DNA of 8,781 nucleotides, taken from assembly GCA_031285465.1 (NCBI GenBank), contig JAITWD010000311.1, positions 1 to 8,781 of the forward strand. Direction: 5' to 3'. The notes beneath the pieces were generated by a model, which searched no databases, had not been told where the DNA came from, and was given only the letters and a program-made list of their open reading frames with translations. Shown one piece after another: positions 1 to 6,716 of this stretch. The number at the start of each line of letters is the position of its first letter. Within the stretch, counting starts at the first letter, position 1. The translations under genes were made by a program, and so were the position numbers. This DNA is from Lachnospiraceae bacterium. GTDB taxonomy: Bacteria > Bacillota > Clostridia > Lachnospirales > Lachnospiraceae.

Positions 1-83
1 ATTTCATATAAGATCACGATCATTTGGGTCTTATTAGCCTGACTGATCTTCAAAGTAAACTCCTGTTTCATTTCCTTGGTCAT
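1..83 (-). CDS. FliS-like flagellar protein, N-terminal fragment (cut by left window edge)
   Basis: An ATG at 83-81 opens a frame that stays open for 27 codons to the window edge, so only the N-terminus is visible. It reads MTKEMKQEFTLKI then SQANKTQMIVILYE. The stretch QANKTQMIVILYE resembles the first conserved helix of FliS-type proteins, where a Q-x-N segment is followed by a hydrophobic run ending in LYE or LYD. FliS proteins bind the C-terminus of newly made flagellin in the cytoplasm, keep it from polymerising and deliver it to the export apparatus. A gene directly downstream of flagellin is the expected place for one. The start is supported by AAGGGTGAG at 91-99, seven bases before the ATG. 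The gap from the flagellin stop is 53 bases with no convincing terminator, so co-transcription is likely. The basic N-terminus differs from classical FliS, so it may be a paralogue. With so few residues, the family call is moderate. Confidence 0.68.
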   Translation of the reverse strand, partial: MTKEMKQEFTLKISQANKTQMIVILYE

Positions 84-103
84 ACCTCACTCACCCTTTC
101 CCA

Positions 104-120
104 ATGCTATAAGGTAGCAT
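104..120 (-). other. Small hairpin between flagellin and the FliS-like gene
   Basis: ATGCTA at 104-109 pairs with TAGCAT at 115-120 around a 5-base loop, a 6-bp stem. On the minus strand it is followed by TGGGAAAGGG and not by a T run, so it does not look like an intrinsic terminator. It lies a few bases upstream of the ribosome binding site of the FliS-like gene. It could influence mRNA stability or the ratio of flagellin to chaperone, but a 6-bp stem may be chance. Confidence 0.25.
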
Positions 121-136
121 CGGCATCAATAAATTT

Positions 137-1261
137 TTATTGGAGTAGCTGTAGAACCTGCGACGGCCGTTCATTTGCTTGTGCCAGCATCGAGGTACTT
201 GCCTGGGAAAGCACCTGCATCGTGGTGTATTTGGTCATCTCTTCCGCCATATCCACATCCATGATCCGGGAATAGGCTGCCGTTACATTTTCGGTGGTAA
301 CATTCAGATTGCTGATGGTATGCTCCAAACGATTCTGATAAGCACCCATATGACTTCTGGTTGAGGAAACATAGTCCACCGCCCCATCCATTTTGCTAAG
401 AGCATCCCGCGCTCCTTCCAGGGTGGAAACATCGGTGTTACTCAATCCGATATTTTCCAAAGACAGTCGGAAAATCCTAACATCAAGCTGCTGTCCTTCA
501 TTAGCACCAACCTGCATATCCATTGAACCGAAACCGGCAACGTTTACATTAAGATTAGTAAAGGTTTGGTTAACTCCGCCTCTTAACTCCAATTTTAATT
601 CAAATCCGTCAACACCGGTCAAGGTCATAACATTACCATCCGCTGCCGAAATTTCTGCTGTGATCAGGTCACCATTCTCATCGGTTATCTGAACCGACTT
701 ATCTGGAAGAGCTGCAAAATCAATATTTCCATTGGCATCATAAACCACATCGATACTGTCAATTTCATAGATTCCTGTCTTGACATTATCACTATAGCTG
801 GTTACCTTCACATCTACGTTATCGGTGTAGCCTCTAAGATCAAAAGAGCCATCCAAAATGGTCTGCCCATTAAACTCGGTCGTTTCTGAAATACGGGTAA
901 TCTCACTCTTTAATGCATCCACCTCATCCTGGATCAGTGCCCGATCTTCATCGGTAATGGTCTCGGTGCTTGCCTTAACGGTTAACTCATTGATCCGCTG
1001 TAAAACATCATGGACCTCACTTAGTGCACCATCGGCGATCTCAATTACTGAAATGGCATCACCGGCATTTTGGGTTGCGACACCGATACTGGCAATCTGA
1101 GCATTCATACGGCGTGCCATCGCCAATCCGGACGGATTATCTTTTGCACTGACCACCTTAAGCCCTGATGACAGGCGTGCCAGTGAGTCGGCCAATTTAT
1201 TATCATTTCTGGTTAGAGCATTGTTGGCAAGTACTGCCGAAGCATTATAAGCAATTTTCAT
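137..1261 (-). CDS. fliC: Flagellin, filament subunit
   Basis: Complete 374-residue flagellin, the exported protein that polymerises into the filament. Residues 1-140 form the conserved N-terminal D0/D1 helices: IAYNASAVLANNAL, LARLSSGLKVVSAKDNPSGLA and the D1 helix with LQRINELTVKAS. Residues 275-374 form the matching C-terminal half: GAYQNRLEHTISNLN, the SRIMDVDMAEEMTKY block, and an end in QVLQLLQ, as usual for flagellins. The middle (about 145-270) is beta-rich, acidic and variable, the part expected on the filament surface. QVGANEGQQLDVRI at 250-263 is a conserved return into D1. No cleaved signal peptide is visible, as expected for type III export. The ATG at 1261-1259 has AGAAAGGA at 1269-1276, seven bases upstream. 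The DUF6240-like gene ends 36 bases upstream and no clear SigD promoter is visible in the gap, so it may be read from the upstream gene. In Gram-positives this gene is often called hag. Confidence 0.96.
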   Translation of the reverse strand: MKIAYNASAVLANNALTRNDNKLADSLARLSSGLKVVSAKDNPSGLAMARRMNAQIASIGVATQNAGDAISVIEIADGALSEVHDVLQRINELTVKASTETITDEDRALIQDEVDALKSEITRISETTEFNGQTILDGSFDLRGYTDNVDVKVTSYSDNVKTGIYEIDSIDVVYDANGNIDFAALPDKSVQITDENGDLITAEISAADGNVMTLTGVDGFELKLELRGGVNQTFTNLNVNVAGFGSMDMQVGANEGQQLDVRIFRLSLENIGLSNTDVSTLEGARDALSKMDGAVDYVSSTRSHMGAYQNRLEHTISNLNVTTENVTAAYSRIMDVDMAEEMTKYTTMQVLSQASTSMLAQANERPSQVLQLLQ

Positions 1262-1297
1262 AGATTTTTCCTTTCTGCTGGTTCCTGTTGATTCGGT

Positions 1298-4200
1298 TTA
1301 TGACTGACTGATTTGCTGGTTGCTAACCTTTTGAATGTAACTGATAAACGACCGTGCTACCAGATAAAGTTCCTTATCCGATACCGTGTCACGGTCCTCC
1401 GTTAATGTCGGGTCAGCATTATCGGGAGTAACGATATTGGTATTACTATTTTTAGTACTACTTTTATTAATATTACTGCTATTAATACTACTATTGATCT
1501 TGTAATTATTAATATTATTATTGGCAGTATTTCCAGTATTATTTTTTACAAAGCTGACCGTTCCGATTTTAAGCCCATTGCTGTTTGCTATCCCGTTATG
1601 GTTATCGTTCATCATACCACCCAATATCTGTTTCAGGAAATCACCCGACTGCTTTAATCGACCCAGACCGTCCGGCGAGGTGCCGGTGATAAGACCATTC
1701 AAAACCCCGTTACTAATGGTAAACTCACCAACCACCTGACCCAGACCATCGGTGGAAATGGTTGCACTCACCTTGCCGCCTTCTCCGGTTTGGCCATGAA
1801 TGACGCGCAGGTTGATGGCGGTTATCTCACCATCTATTTCGACCGGGATTTCATACTGCTCCTCCTTAGCCAATGTTGCCGCAAAGGAAATCTGGCGACA
1901 CAGACCACTTAACTCGCGGACATCCAGCGCCTTTACCTCATCCTTCGCTGCCGCTCCCTGAAAAATATCGGTGATGGTCTCATTGAGAGCCCGATAAGCC
2001 TTCTCTGCACTTTCAGAATCGGTCAGCTGTTCGTAAAGCTGTTCGGTCGCTTCCTGCAATCGTTCTTCCTTACCGGTTTCCTTTGCGTAAGAATCGGCCT
2101 TCTTAAAGAGCATTCCGGAATTTTTCATCATCTTACCAGCAGCCACCAGCATATTCCAGGTAACCGGCTGATTATGATCCAATAAACTGCGAATAACGGC
2201 ATTCTCATTATTTTTTAGTCCGGCTACCTCTTTTGCCTGCTCTGCAGCATAGGCATCATCGGTTTCAGGGGATTCTAATGACTGCATGATTTCATTTAAA
2301 TTATTTTTAAGGTTCTGTTCATTTGGTTTGGCATTTAATCCACCGAAGTTGTCATCCACTAGGAATTCACGACCGGTTTTTTTACCACTGCGGATGGCCG
2401 TTAACAGATTACCCATCGAAAATTCCATTTCGGCATTGATCATGGCTCCAACTACGGCACTGTCGCCCTTCTCTACCTGGCGGAGCAGACGGTAAACTCC
2501 GATATAAGCTGACCGTTCGGTGGCACTGATACCATCCTTTTGCTCCAACTTATATAAAAACCGACTGTAATCCTCCATTGATGCGGCAACCGACGGCCCG
2601 CTCCCTTGTTCTGCGGTATTGTCAGCGCTTGAACCGACCGATCCTGTCGACTGTTTGTCGGTAAGATACTCATTGAGTTGCTCCATACTCATGGTCAGCG
2701 GATTGATCTTTTCCCGGATCATTTCCAAAACTGTCGCCGGTTTCATCCGCTCGATAACCTCTTGGAGTAAATTATCTTTTTTCGCAACCTCAGCAATATT
2801 TTCAGTGGTTATTTCCATACTGTTATAACCTAGTATCCGCACGGCACGGCGATTCCGCTCGCTGGTTTCCAGACCACTTTCATTGAGGATATCATCCACA
2901 TTCCGGAAGGCCTTACGGATCGAGTCGCCCATATCCTTCCGTGGCGCCGTTTTAATCGCCTCATAGGTTTCACCCGCCTTTTCGTAGGCCAGTCTTAGGA
3001 GAGTGCCACTTTCATGTATCCGATTAAGGGTGGTAATATCGGACCGATCGACCAGTGCCATCCGACCAATCAGGGCAAGCGGCATTCCCGCGATATCACC
3101 GACCTTTGTAACCGTCTCCCGGTAAAGTGCGTAACGATGGTCAGCTTCCATGGCTTCACCGGCACCGGTTAACTGCATTTTGATCGATGACTCTGCCTCC
3201 TTAAGCCGATCTACCAGTTGGGTCAGAGACGCCGTTTCCAGTGCAAAACCACTTCGTAATAAACGAACATTTGCCTCTACGGTCATCATTAGCCGTATTT
3301 CCTCCAACTGTCGCTTGGCGGTAATCGCCTCTGGAGAGGTGTTTTCTGGAATATTGATCACACCTTGTGTTGCTTTTTGTTCTGGTTGACGGTCAGCTTG
3401 CGTTTCTTTGGTTTGCGCTTCTTCTTTATTGAGACGTTGCTGTGCAACGGCCAGATTTCTGAGGTTTAATCCCTGCTTCTCGCTCAGTACCACATCCACC
3501 GCCTTCGGCTCAATTGCCGTGGCTACCTGCTGATAGGCATGTGCCCGCTGCAAATAACTGCGCGGATCGGCAATATTGGCAAAAAGCGGATTTTGACCAT
3601 TCGCCAACGATGCAGCAAATGCTTTTGCCGCTTGATCGGGCGTCAGTGGAAGGGACAAATCCCGTAATTCCTGCATCGTCACCAGGTTATCGGCTGTAAA
3701 GGGAATCCCTTTTTCAATCAGCCATTTACTATCACTGATGGTATCTGCCTTGACCTCATATCCGGCCTCATGAACGGTTTTTGTTATCTGGTCCTTAAGG
3801 GTATCCCAGTTAAAATTTTCCGCTTTTTTGGCATAGTATCGGGCGTTAGCACCGCTACCCTGCGCGTAATACCCTTGTCCTTGTTTATCGGCATTATCCG
3901 CACCGGAAAATTGGGCCAGATAAAGATTCTCAACGGTGGGCGCAAGGTTATTTTCCACCATATATTTAACCGAACCTTCGCTTAATTGGTTGATTTCTTT
4001 TGCCTTTTCCCAAGCGACTGATGCCGCCTTAATATTGTCTTCACTCGCAGGAAGATCGTGGGCCTTAAACTGTTTACACAGTTCCTGGGCAAGGGCTTTA
4101 TTGCCGGTAATCTCCTCAAACTGTCGCGCATCCAGATCGTCGGTGTAACCGGCAACCTGGGTTCCTCCCTGCAATAGGGCAACTTTGATATGATCGACAA

Positions 4201-4534
4201 TGGTTACAACCGTTTCTATATCGGTGTTGTTCGGATCAACCCCATCTTTTTGAAGCTGGGCAAAATCTTCCTCAGACATAGTATTAGACATTATGGCCAT
4301 GTAATTGCGGCGGGTGGTAATATCCTCCTGCCCAATCTCCTGCATAACGTCTTCTGTGGTCCTTCCGTGACCTCCATAAGCGGTGTTATCCATAACAGTG
4401 CCAGAAATGTCTAATGCAAATCCATTCTGTCCGCCGGTCGACGGTGAAGCAGAATGACTATATACGGTTGTATCATTGCCAATATTAGGGGAGTGGGTCC
4501 GGATACTCTCCGGTGATTCGTTGGTTATTTTCAT
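1298..4534 (-). CDS. DUF6240-like flagellar-locus protein with FliK-like C-terminal segment
   Basis: A 1078-residue protein without an obvious signal peptide or membrane segment. Residues 60-130 (NYMAIMSNTMSEEDFAQL, then DIETVVTIVDHIKVAL) match what I remember of clostridial DUF6240 proteins found near flagellar genes; the function of that family is not established. Residues 140-350, 540-630 and 770-815 are helix-rich and contain recurring short units such as NNLAPTVENL, KGIPFTADNL and HNQPVTWNML. Residues 370-395 are a charged, Gln-rich linker. Residues 895-972 switch to a beta-rich segment (IPVEIDGEITAINLRVI, then KVSATISTDGLGQVVGEF) that resembles the C-terminal domain of the hook-length protein FliK. 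An Asn/Ser-rich linker (998-1033) and a short amphipathic tail (SDKELYLVARSFISYI) close the protein. The ATG at 4534-4532 has AAGGGAG at 4541-4547, six bases upstream. Flagellin follows after 36 bases. Inference: an assembly or length-control factor of the flagellum. Confidence 0.75.
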   Translation of the reverse strand: MKITNESPESIRTHSPNIGNDTTVYSHSASPSTGGQNGFALDISGTVMDNTAYGGHGRTTEDVMQEIGQEDITTRRNYMAIMSNTMSEEDFAQLQKDGVDPNNTDIETVVTIVDHIKVALLQGGTQVAGYTDDLDARQFEEITGNKALAQELCKQFKAHDLPASEDNIKAASVAWEKAKEINQLSEGSVKYMVENNLAPTVENLYLAQFSGADNADKQGQGYYAQGSGANARYYAKKAENFNWDTLKDQITKTVHEAGYEVKADTISDSKWLIEKGIPFTADNLVTMQELRDLSLPLTPDQAAKAFAASLANGQNPLFANIADPRSYLQRAHAYQQVATAIEPKAVDVVLSEKQGLNLRNLAVAQQRLNKEEAQTKETQADRQPEQKATQGVINIPENTSPEAITAKRQLEEIRLMMTVEANVRLLRSGFALETASLTQLVDRLKEAESSIKMQLTGAGEAMEADHRYALYRETVTKVGDIAGMPLALIGRMALVDRSDITTLNRIHESGTLLRLAYEKAGETYEAIKTAPRKDMGDSIRKAFRNVDDILNESGLETSERNRRAVRILGYNSMEITTENIAEVAKKDNLLQEVIERMKPATVLEMIREKINPLTMSMEQLNEYLTDKQSTGSVGSSADNTAEQGSGPSVAASMEDYSRFLYKLEQKDGISATERSAYIGVYRLLRQVEKGDSAVVGAMINAEMEFSMGNLLTAIRSGKKTGREFLVDDNFGGLNAKPNEQNLKNNLNEIMQSLESPETDDAYAAEQAKEVAGLKNNENAVIRSLLDHNQPVTWNMLVAAGKMMKNSGMLFKKADSYAKETGKEERLQEATEQLYEQLTDSESAEKAYRALNETITDIFQGAAAKDEVKALDVRELSGLCRQISFAATLAKEEQYEIPVEIDGEITAINLRVIHGQTGEGGKVSATISTDGLGQVVGEFTISNGVLNGLITGTSPDGLGRLKQSGDFLKQILGGMMNDNHNGIANSNGLKIGTVSFVKNNTGNTANNNINNYKINSSINSSNINKSSTKNSNTNIVTPDNADPTLTEDRDTVSDKELYLVARSFISYIQKVSNQQISQS
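1436..1543 (-). other. Asn/Ser-rich low-complexity linker in the DUF6240-like protein
   Basis: Residues 998-1033 contain 15 Asn and 7 Ser among 36 residues, mostly as NN, IN and SS steps. The DNA is a run of AAT, ATT and AGT triplets, far more AT-rich than the rest of the gene. It separates the FliK-like segment from the C-terminal tail, so a flexible tether is the simple reading. Triplet repetition makes the length prone to change by slippage in units of one codon, without frameshift. Confidence 0.7.
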
Positions 4535-4550
4535 GTTATTCTCCCTTGCA

Positions 4551-4573
4551 TTTCGCAGATTTTATCTGCGAAA
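4551..4573 (-). promoter_or_regulatory. Perfect hairpin just upstream of the ribosome binding site
   Basis: TTTCGCAGAT (4551-4560) and ATCTGCGAAA (4564-4573) are perfect 10-bp arms around a 3-base loop. In the minus-strand RNA it ends four bases before the AAGGGAG ribosome binding site of the DUF6240-like gene. It has no T run after it, so it is more likely a 5' leader structure acting on translation or stability than a terminator. The hairpin also contains GCAGATAA on the minus strand (4569-4562), which matches the SigD -10 consensus GCCGATAA at 7 of 8 positions, but no TAAA -35 element lies at the right distance. Confidence 0.5.
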
Positions 4574-4583
4574 CTGCCTAAAT

Positions 4584-4612
4584 AAAAAATTGAAAAATCT
4601 ATGATTTTTCAA
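4584..4612 (-). terminator. AT-rich hairpin with T tract: second terminator or attenuator
   Basis: On the minus strand TTGAAAAATC pairs perfectly with GATTTTTCAA (arms 4612-4603 and 4599-4590) around ATA, followed at once by TTTTTT (4589-4584) and then ATTT. This is the layout of an intrinsic terminator, though only two of ten pairs are G-C, so the stem is weak. It lies 50 bases before the start codon of the DUF6240-like gene. It may back up the terminator of the glgB transcript, or act as an attenuator if the DUF6240-like promoter lies upstream. Confidence 0.42.
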
Positions 4613-4638
4613 ACCATCTCCCATGCATTTCGCAAGTT

Positions 4639-4648
4639 CCATATATGG
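4639..4648. promoter_or_regulatory. 10-base palindrome, possible operator
   Basis: CCATATATGG is a perfect palindrome between the glgB terminator candidate and the structured leader of the DUF6240-like gene. It could be a dimeric regulator site, but an AT-rich core of this length also arises by chance, and no matching promoter elements could be placed around it. Confidence 0.2.
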
Positions 4649-4681
4649 CTATGTTTAATGATTATGTTGAAATTTTCCTAA

Positions 4682-4720
4682 AAATAAAGGATAAATGTCA
4701 TCAACATTCACCCTTTATTT
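4682..4720 (-). terminator. Probable intrinsic terminator of the glgB transcript
   Basis: On the minus strand AAATAAAGG (4720-4712) pairs with CCTTTATTT (4690-4682), a 9-bp stem. Inside it, past a 3x3 internal loop, AATGT pairs with ACATT around a 5-base loop. The 3' arm runs into further Ts, giving CCTTTATTTTT, before AGG. The structure starts 74 bases past the glgB stop codon and is the best candidate for ending the glgB transcript. The stem is AT-rich, so efficiency is uncertain. Confidence 0.55.
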
Positions 4721-4793
4721 CGTCACGATAGGTATTTTTCTTAACCTTGGCTATTTAAATTTTACCAGCCGGTAATGTATGGCATTGTTTCCA

Positions 4794-6692
4794 CTAAAAT
4801 ACAAACACCGCCGCACAATAGGCTGGAAGATCAAATTCAATCGAATACTTCCGTCCATCACACTCCTGTACTACCGACAGCAACTCGGCTGGCATCTTTG
4901 CTCCACTTCCCCCGAAGCGTTCCTCATCACTATTGAGTACCAGCTTATATTTCCCCTTCTTTGGTACTCCCACCCGATAATCCTTCCATGTCATTGGTGT
5001 CATATTCAACACAAACAACACATTATTGCGTCCACTCTTCCCTTTTCGAAAAAAGCTAAAGGTACTCCGATCACCATCATTGGCATTGATCCACTCGAAT
5101 CCATCCCAACTATTATCAATCTCATACATGCTTGGATACTTCCGGTAAATCCCCAATAACTCCTTCATATAATCATGAAGCCCTTTATTAAGCGATTCAT
5201 CCAGCAAATACCAATCGAGCTCGCGCTCTTCACTCCACTCCCGTTCCTGACCAAAATCCTGTCCCATGAACAACAGCTTCTTTCCACAATGTCCAAACAT
5301 ATAAGCATACCCAACCCGGAGATTGGCGTATTTATCCACCGGATAACCTGGCATCTTATGAACCATCGAACATTTTAAATGTACCACTTCATCATGGGAT
5401 AGGGGCAGGATATAATTCTCACTATTATTATAGCTCATCGCAAAGGTCATTGCACTATGATTGTTGCGACGGAAGTATGGATCCAGCTTCATGTATTCGC
5501 AAAAATCATGCATCCATCCCATATTCCATTTAAAACTAAAGCCTAAACCGCCCTCTTCCACCTTCCCTGTCACCATCGGCCATGCCGTCGATTCCTCGGC
5601 AATACTCAGAAAACCAGGATAGGTGCCCAGCACTACCGAATTAAGATGGCGGAAAAATTCGATCGCTTCAAGGTTTTTATTACCACCATATTTATTAGCA
5701 ACCCACTGACCTTCCTTTTTACCGTAGTCAAGATAGAGCATGGATGCCACCGCATCAACCCTGATCCCATCAACATGAAACTCCCGTAGCCAAAACAGCG
5801 CATTGGCGATTAAGAAATTCTTGACCTCAGTTTTACCATAGTTAAATATCTTGGTTCCCCAATCGGGATGTTCCCCCAAACGCGGATCCGGATGCTCAAA
5901 GATACAGCTTCCGTCAAAGCAACCCAGACCATGAGCGTCGGTTGCAAAATGAGCAGGAACCCAATCCAAAATAACACCGATCTTATTCCGATGTAATTTA
6001 TTGATCAAATACATAAAGTCCTCTGGGCTGCCGTACCGGGAGGTCGGTGCATAATATCCGGTCACCTGATAGCCCCATGAACCGTCATAAGGATATTCAG
6101 AAATACCCATTAGCTCGATATGAGTATAATTCATATCGGTCAAATATTCAGTCACCCGATCGGCAAACTCCCGATAATTATAAAAATCTTCGGCATCACC
6201 ACCACGAGGGTGTCTCATCCATGAGCCAATATGACATTCATAAACCGCCATCGGCTCACTAGTCATCTTCTTTTGATCGCGGTCACTCATCCAACTTTGA
6301 TCGGTCCAGTCAAAAACTGACAGATCGGCCGTCTTAGAAGCCGTACCCGGACGCAGCTCGGCAGAGTTAGCAAAGGGATCGGCTTTATAAAGTTTATTGC
6401 CTTCTGGGGTGATGATCAGAAATTTGTATAATTCATCAACTGAAACTGCCGGAACAAACAGAGTATGAATACCGCCGGGACCGATCTTTTCCATCGGATG
6501 GGTTTCTTCATTCCAATCGTTAAAGGTTCCAATCACATAAACTTTGGCGGCATTGGGCGCCCAAACGCCAAAAAACATTCCTTTTTCGCCATCTTCTTCT
6601 GATGGATGGGCACCTAACTTCTTATAAATATCATAATGGGTTCCATTGGCAAACAAATACTGATCCGCTTCCGAAATAAATACCTTGGGCAT
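4794..6692 (-). CDS. glgB: 1,4-alpha-glucan (glycogen) branching enzyme, GH13
   Basis: A 632-residue cytoplasmic enzyme that cuts an alpha-1,4 glucan chain and re-attaches the piece through an alpha-1,6 bond, making the branch points of glycogen. Residues 38-100 form a CBM48-like beta-sandwich (FFGVWAPNAAKVYVIGTFNDW). The GH13 barrel follows with all signature regions: DWVPAHF at 243-249, GIRVDAV with nucleophile D313, SIAEEST with acid/base E366, and LSHDEVVH with D434. Residues from about 540 form the C-terminal beta domain. The protein is shorter than the roughly 730-residue E. coli enzyme because it lacks the extra N-terminal module, which is common in Firmicutes. The ATG at 6692-6690 is backed by a strong AGGAGGA at 6697-6703. 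The gene starts 24 bases after the AAA+-like gene and no other glycogen gene is visible in the window. All catalytic residues are present, so it should be active. Confidence 0.97.
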   Translation of the reverse strand: MPKVFISEADQYLFANGTHYDIYKKLGAHPSEEDGEKGMFFGVWAPNAAKVYVIGTFNDWNEETHPMEKIGPGGIHTLFVPAVSVDELYKFLIITPEGNKLYKADPFANSAELRPGTASKTADLSVFDWTDQSWMSDRDQKKMTSEPMAVYECHIGSWMRHPRGGDAEDFYNYREFADRVTEYLTDMNYTHIELMGISEYPYDGSWGYQVTGYYAPTSRYGSPEDFMYLINKLHRNKIGVILDWVPAHFATDAHGLGCFDGSCIFEHPDPRLGEHPDWGTKIFNYGKTEVKNFLIANALFWLREFHVDGIRVDAVASMLYLDYGKKEGQWVANKYGGNKNLEAIEFFRHLNSVVLGTYPGFLSIAEESTAWPMVTGKVEEGGLGFSFKWNMGWMHDFCEYMKLDPYFRRNNHSAMTFAMSYNNSENYILPLSHDEVVHLKCSMVHKMPGYPVDKYANLRVGYAYMFGHCGKKLLFMGQDFGQEREWSEERELDWYLLDESLNKGLHDYMKELLGIYRKYPSMYEIDNSWDGFEWINANDGDRSTFSFFRKGKSGRNNVLFVLNMTPMTWKDYRVGVPKKGKYKLVLNSDEERFGGSGAKMPAELLSVVQECDGRKYSIEFDLPAYCAAVFVF

Positions 6693-6716
6693 CTTTTCCT
6701 CCTGATTGGTGGTGCA

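Larger units (their letters stand above)
4541..4634 (-). repeat. Pair of 17-base direct repeats in the leader of the DUF6240-like gene
   Basis: On the minus strand TGCGAAATGCATGGGAG (4634-4618) and TGCGAAATGCAAGGGAG (4557-4541) match at 16 of 17 positions and are 77 bases apart. The downstream copy supplies the Shine-Dalgarno of the DUF6240-like gene. The upstream copy is followed directly by ATG GTT TGA, which is not a meaningful ORF. Both hairpins described at 4551-4573 and 4590-4612 lie at or between the copies. TGCGAAA in the upstream copy is complementary to TTTCGCA in the 5' arm of the downstream hairpin, so two mutually exclusive pairings are possible. Confidence 0.75.

Noticed and set aside
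1330..1410. Possible SigD promoter for flagellin (TCGGATAA on the minus strand)
   Set aside because: It matches the -10 consensus at 6 of 8 bases, but no TAAA lies about 15 bases upstream, and the sequence encodes the C-terminal tail of the DUF6240-like protein.
4762..4775. TTACC/GGTAA inverted repeat just after glgB
   Set aside because: Only five base pairs with a 4-base loop, with no clean T tract after it. The hairpin at 4682-4720 is a better terminator candidate.
4535..4793. Possible small RNA or riboswitch of a known class in the intergenic region
   Set aside because: I could not match the conserved core of any riboswitch family I know. The structure is described as a leader with hairpins instead.
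4779..5159. 126-codon open frame on the plus strand at the end of glgB
   Set aside because: It lies almost entirely antisense to the conserved C-terminal part of glgB, and its translation looks like no protein family.
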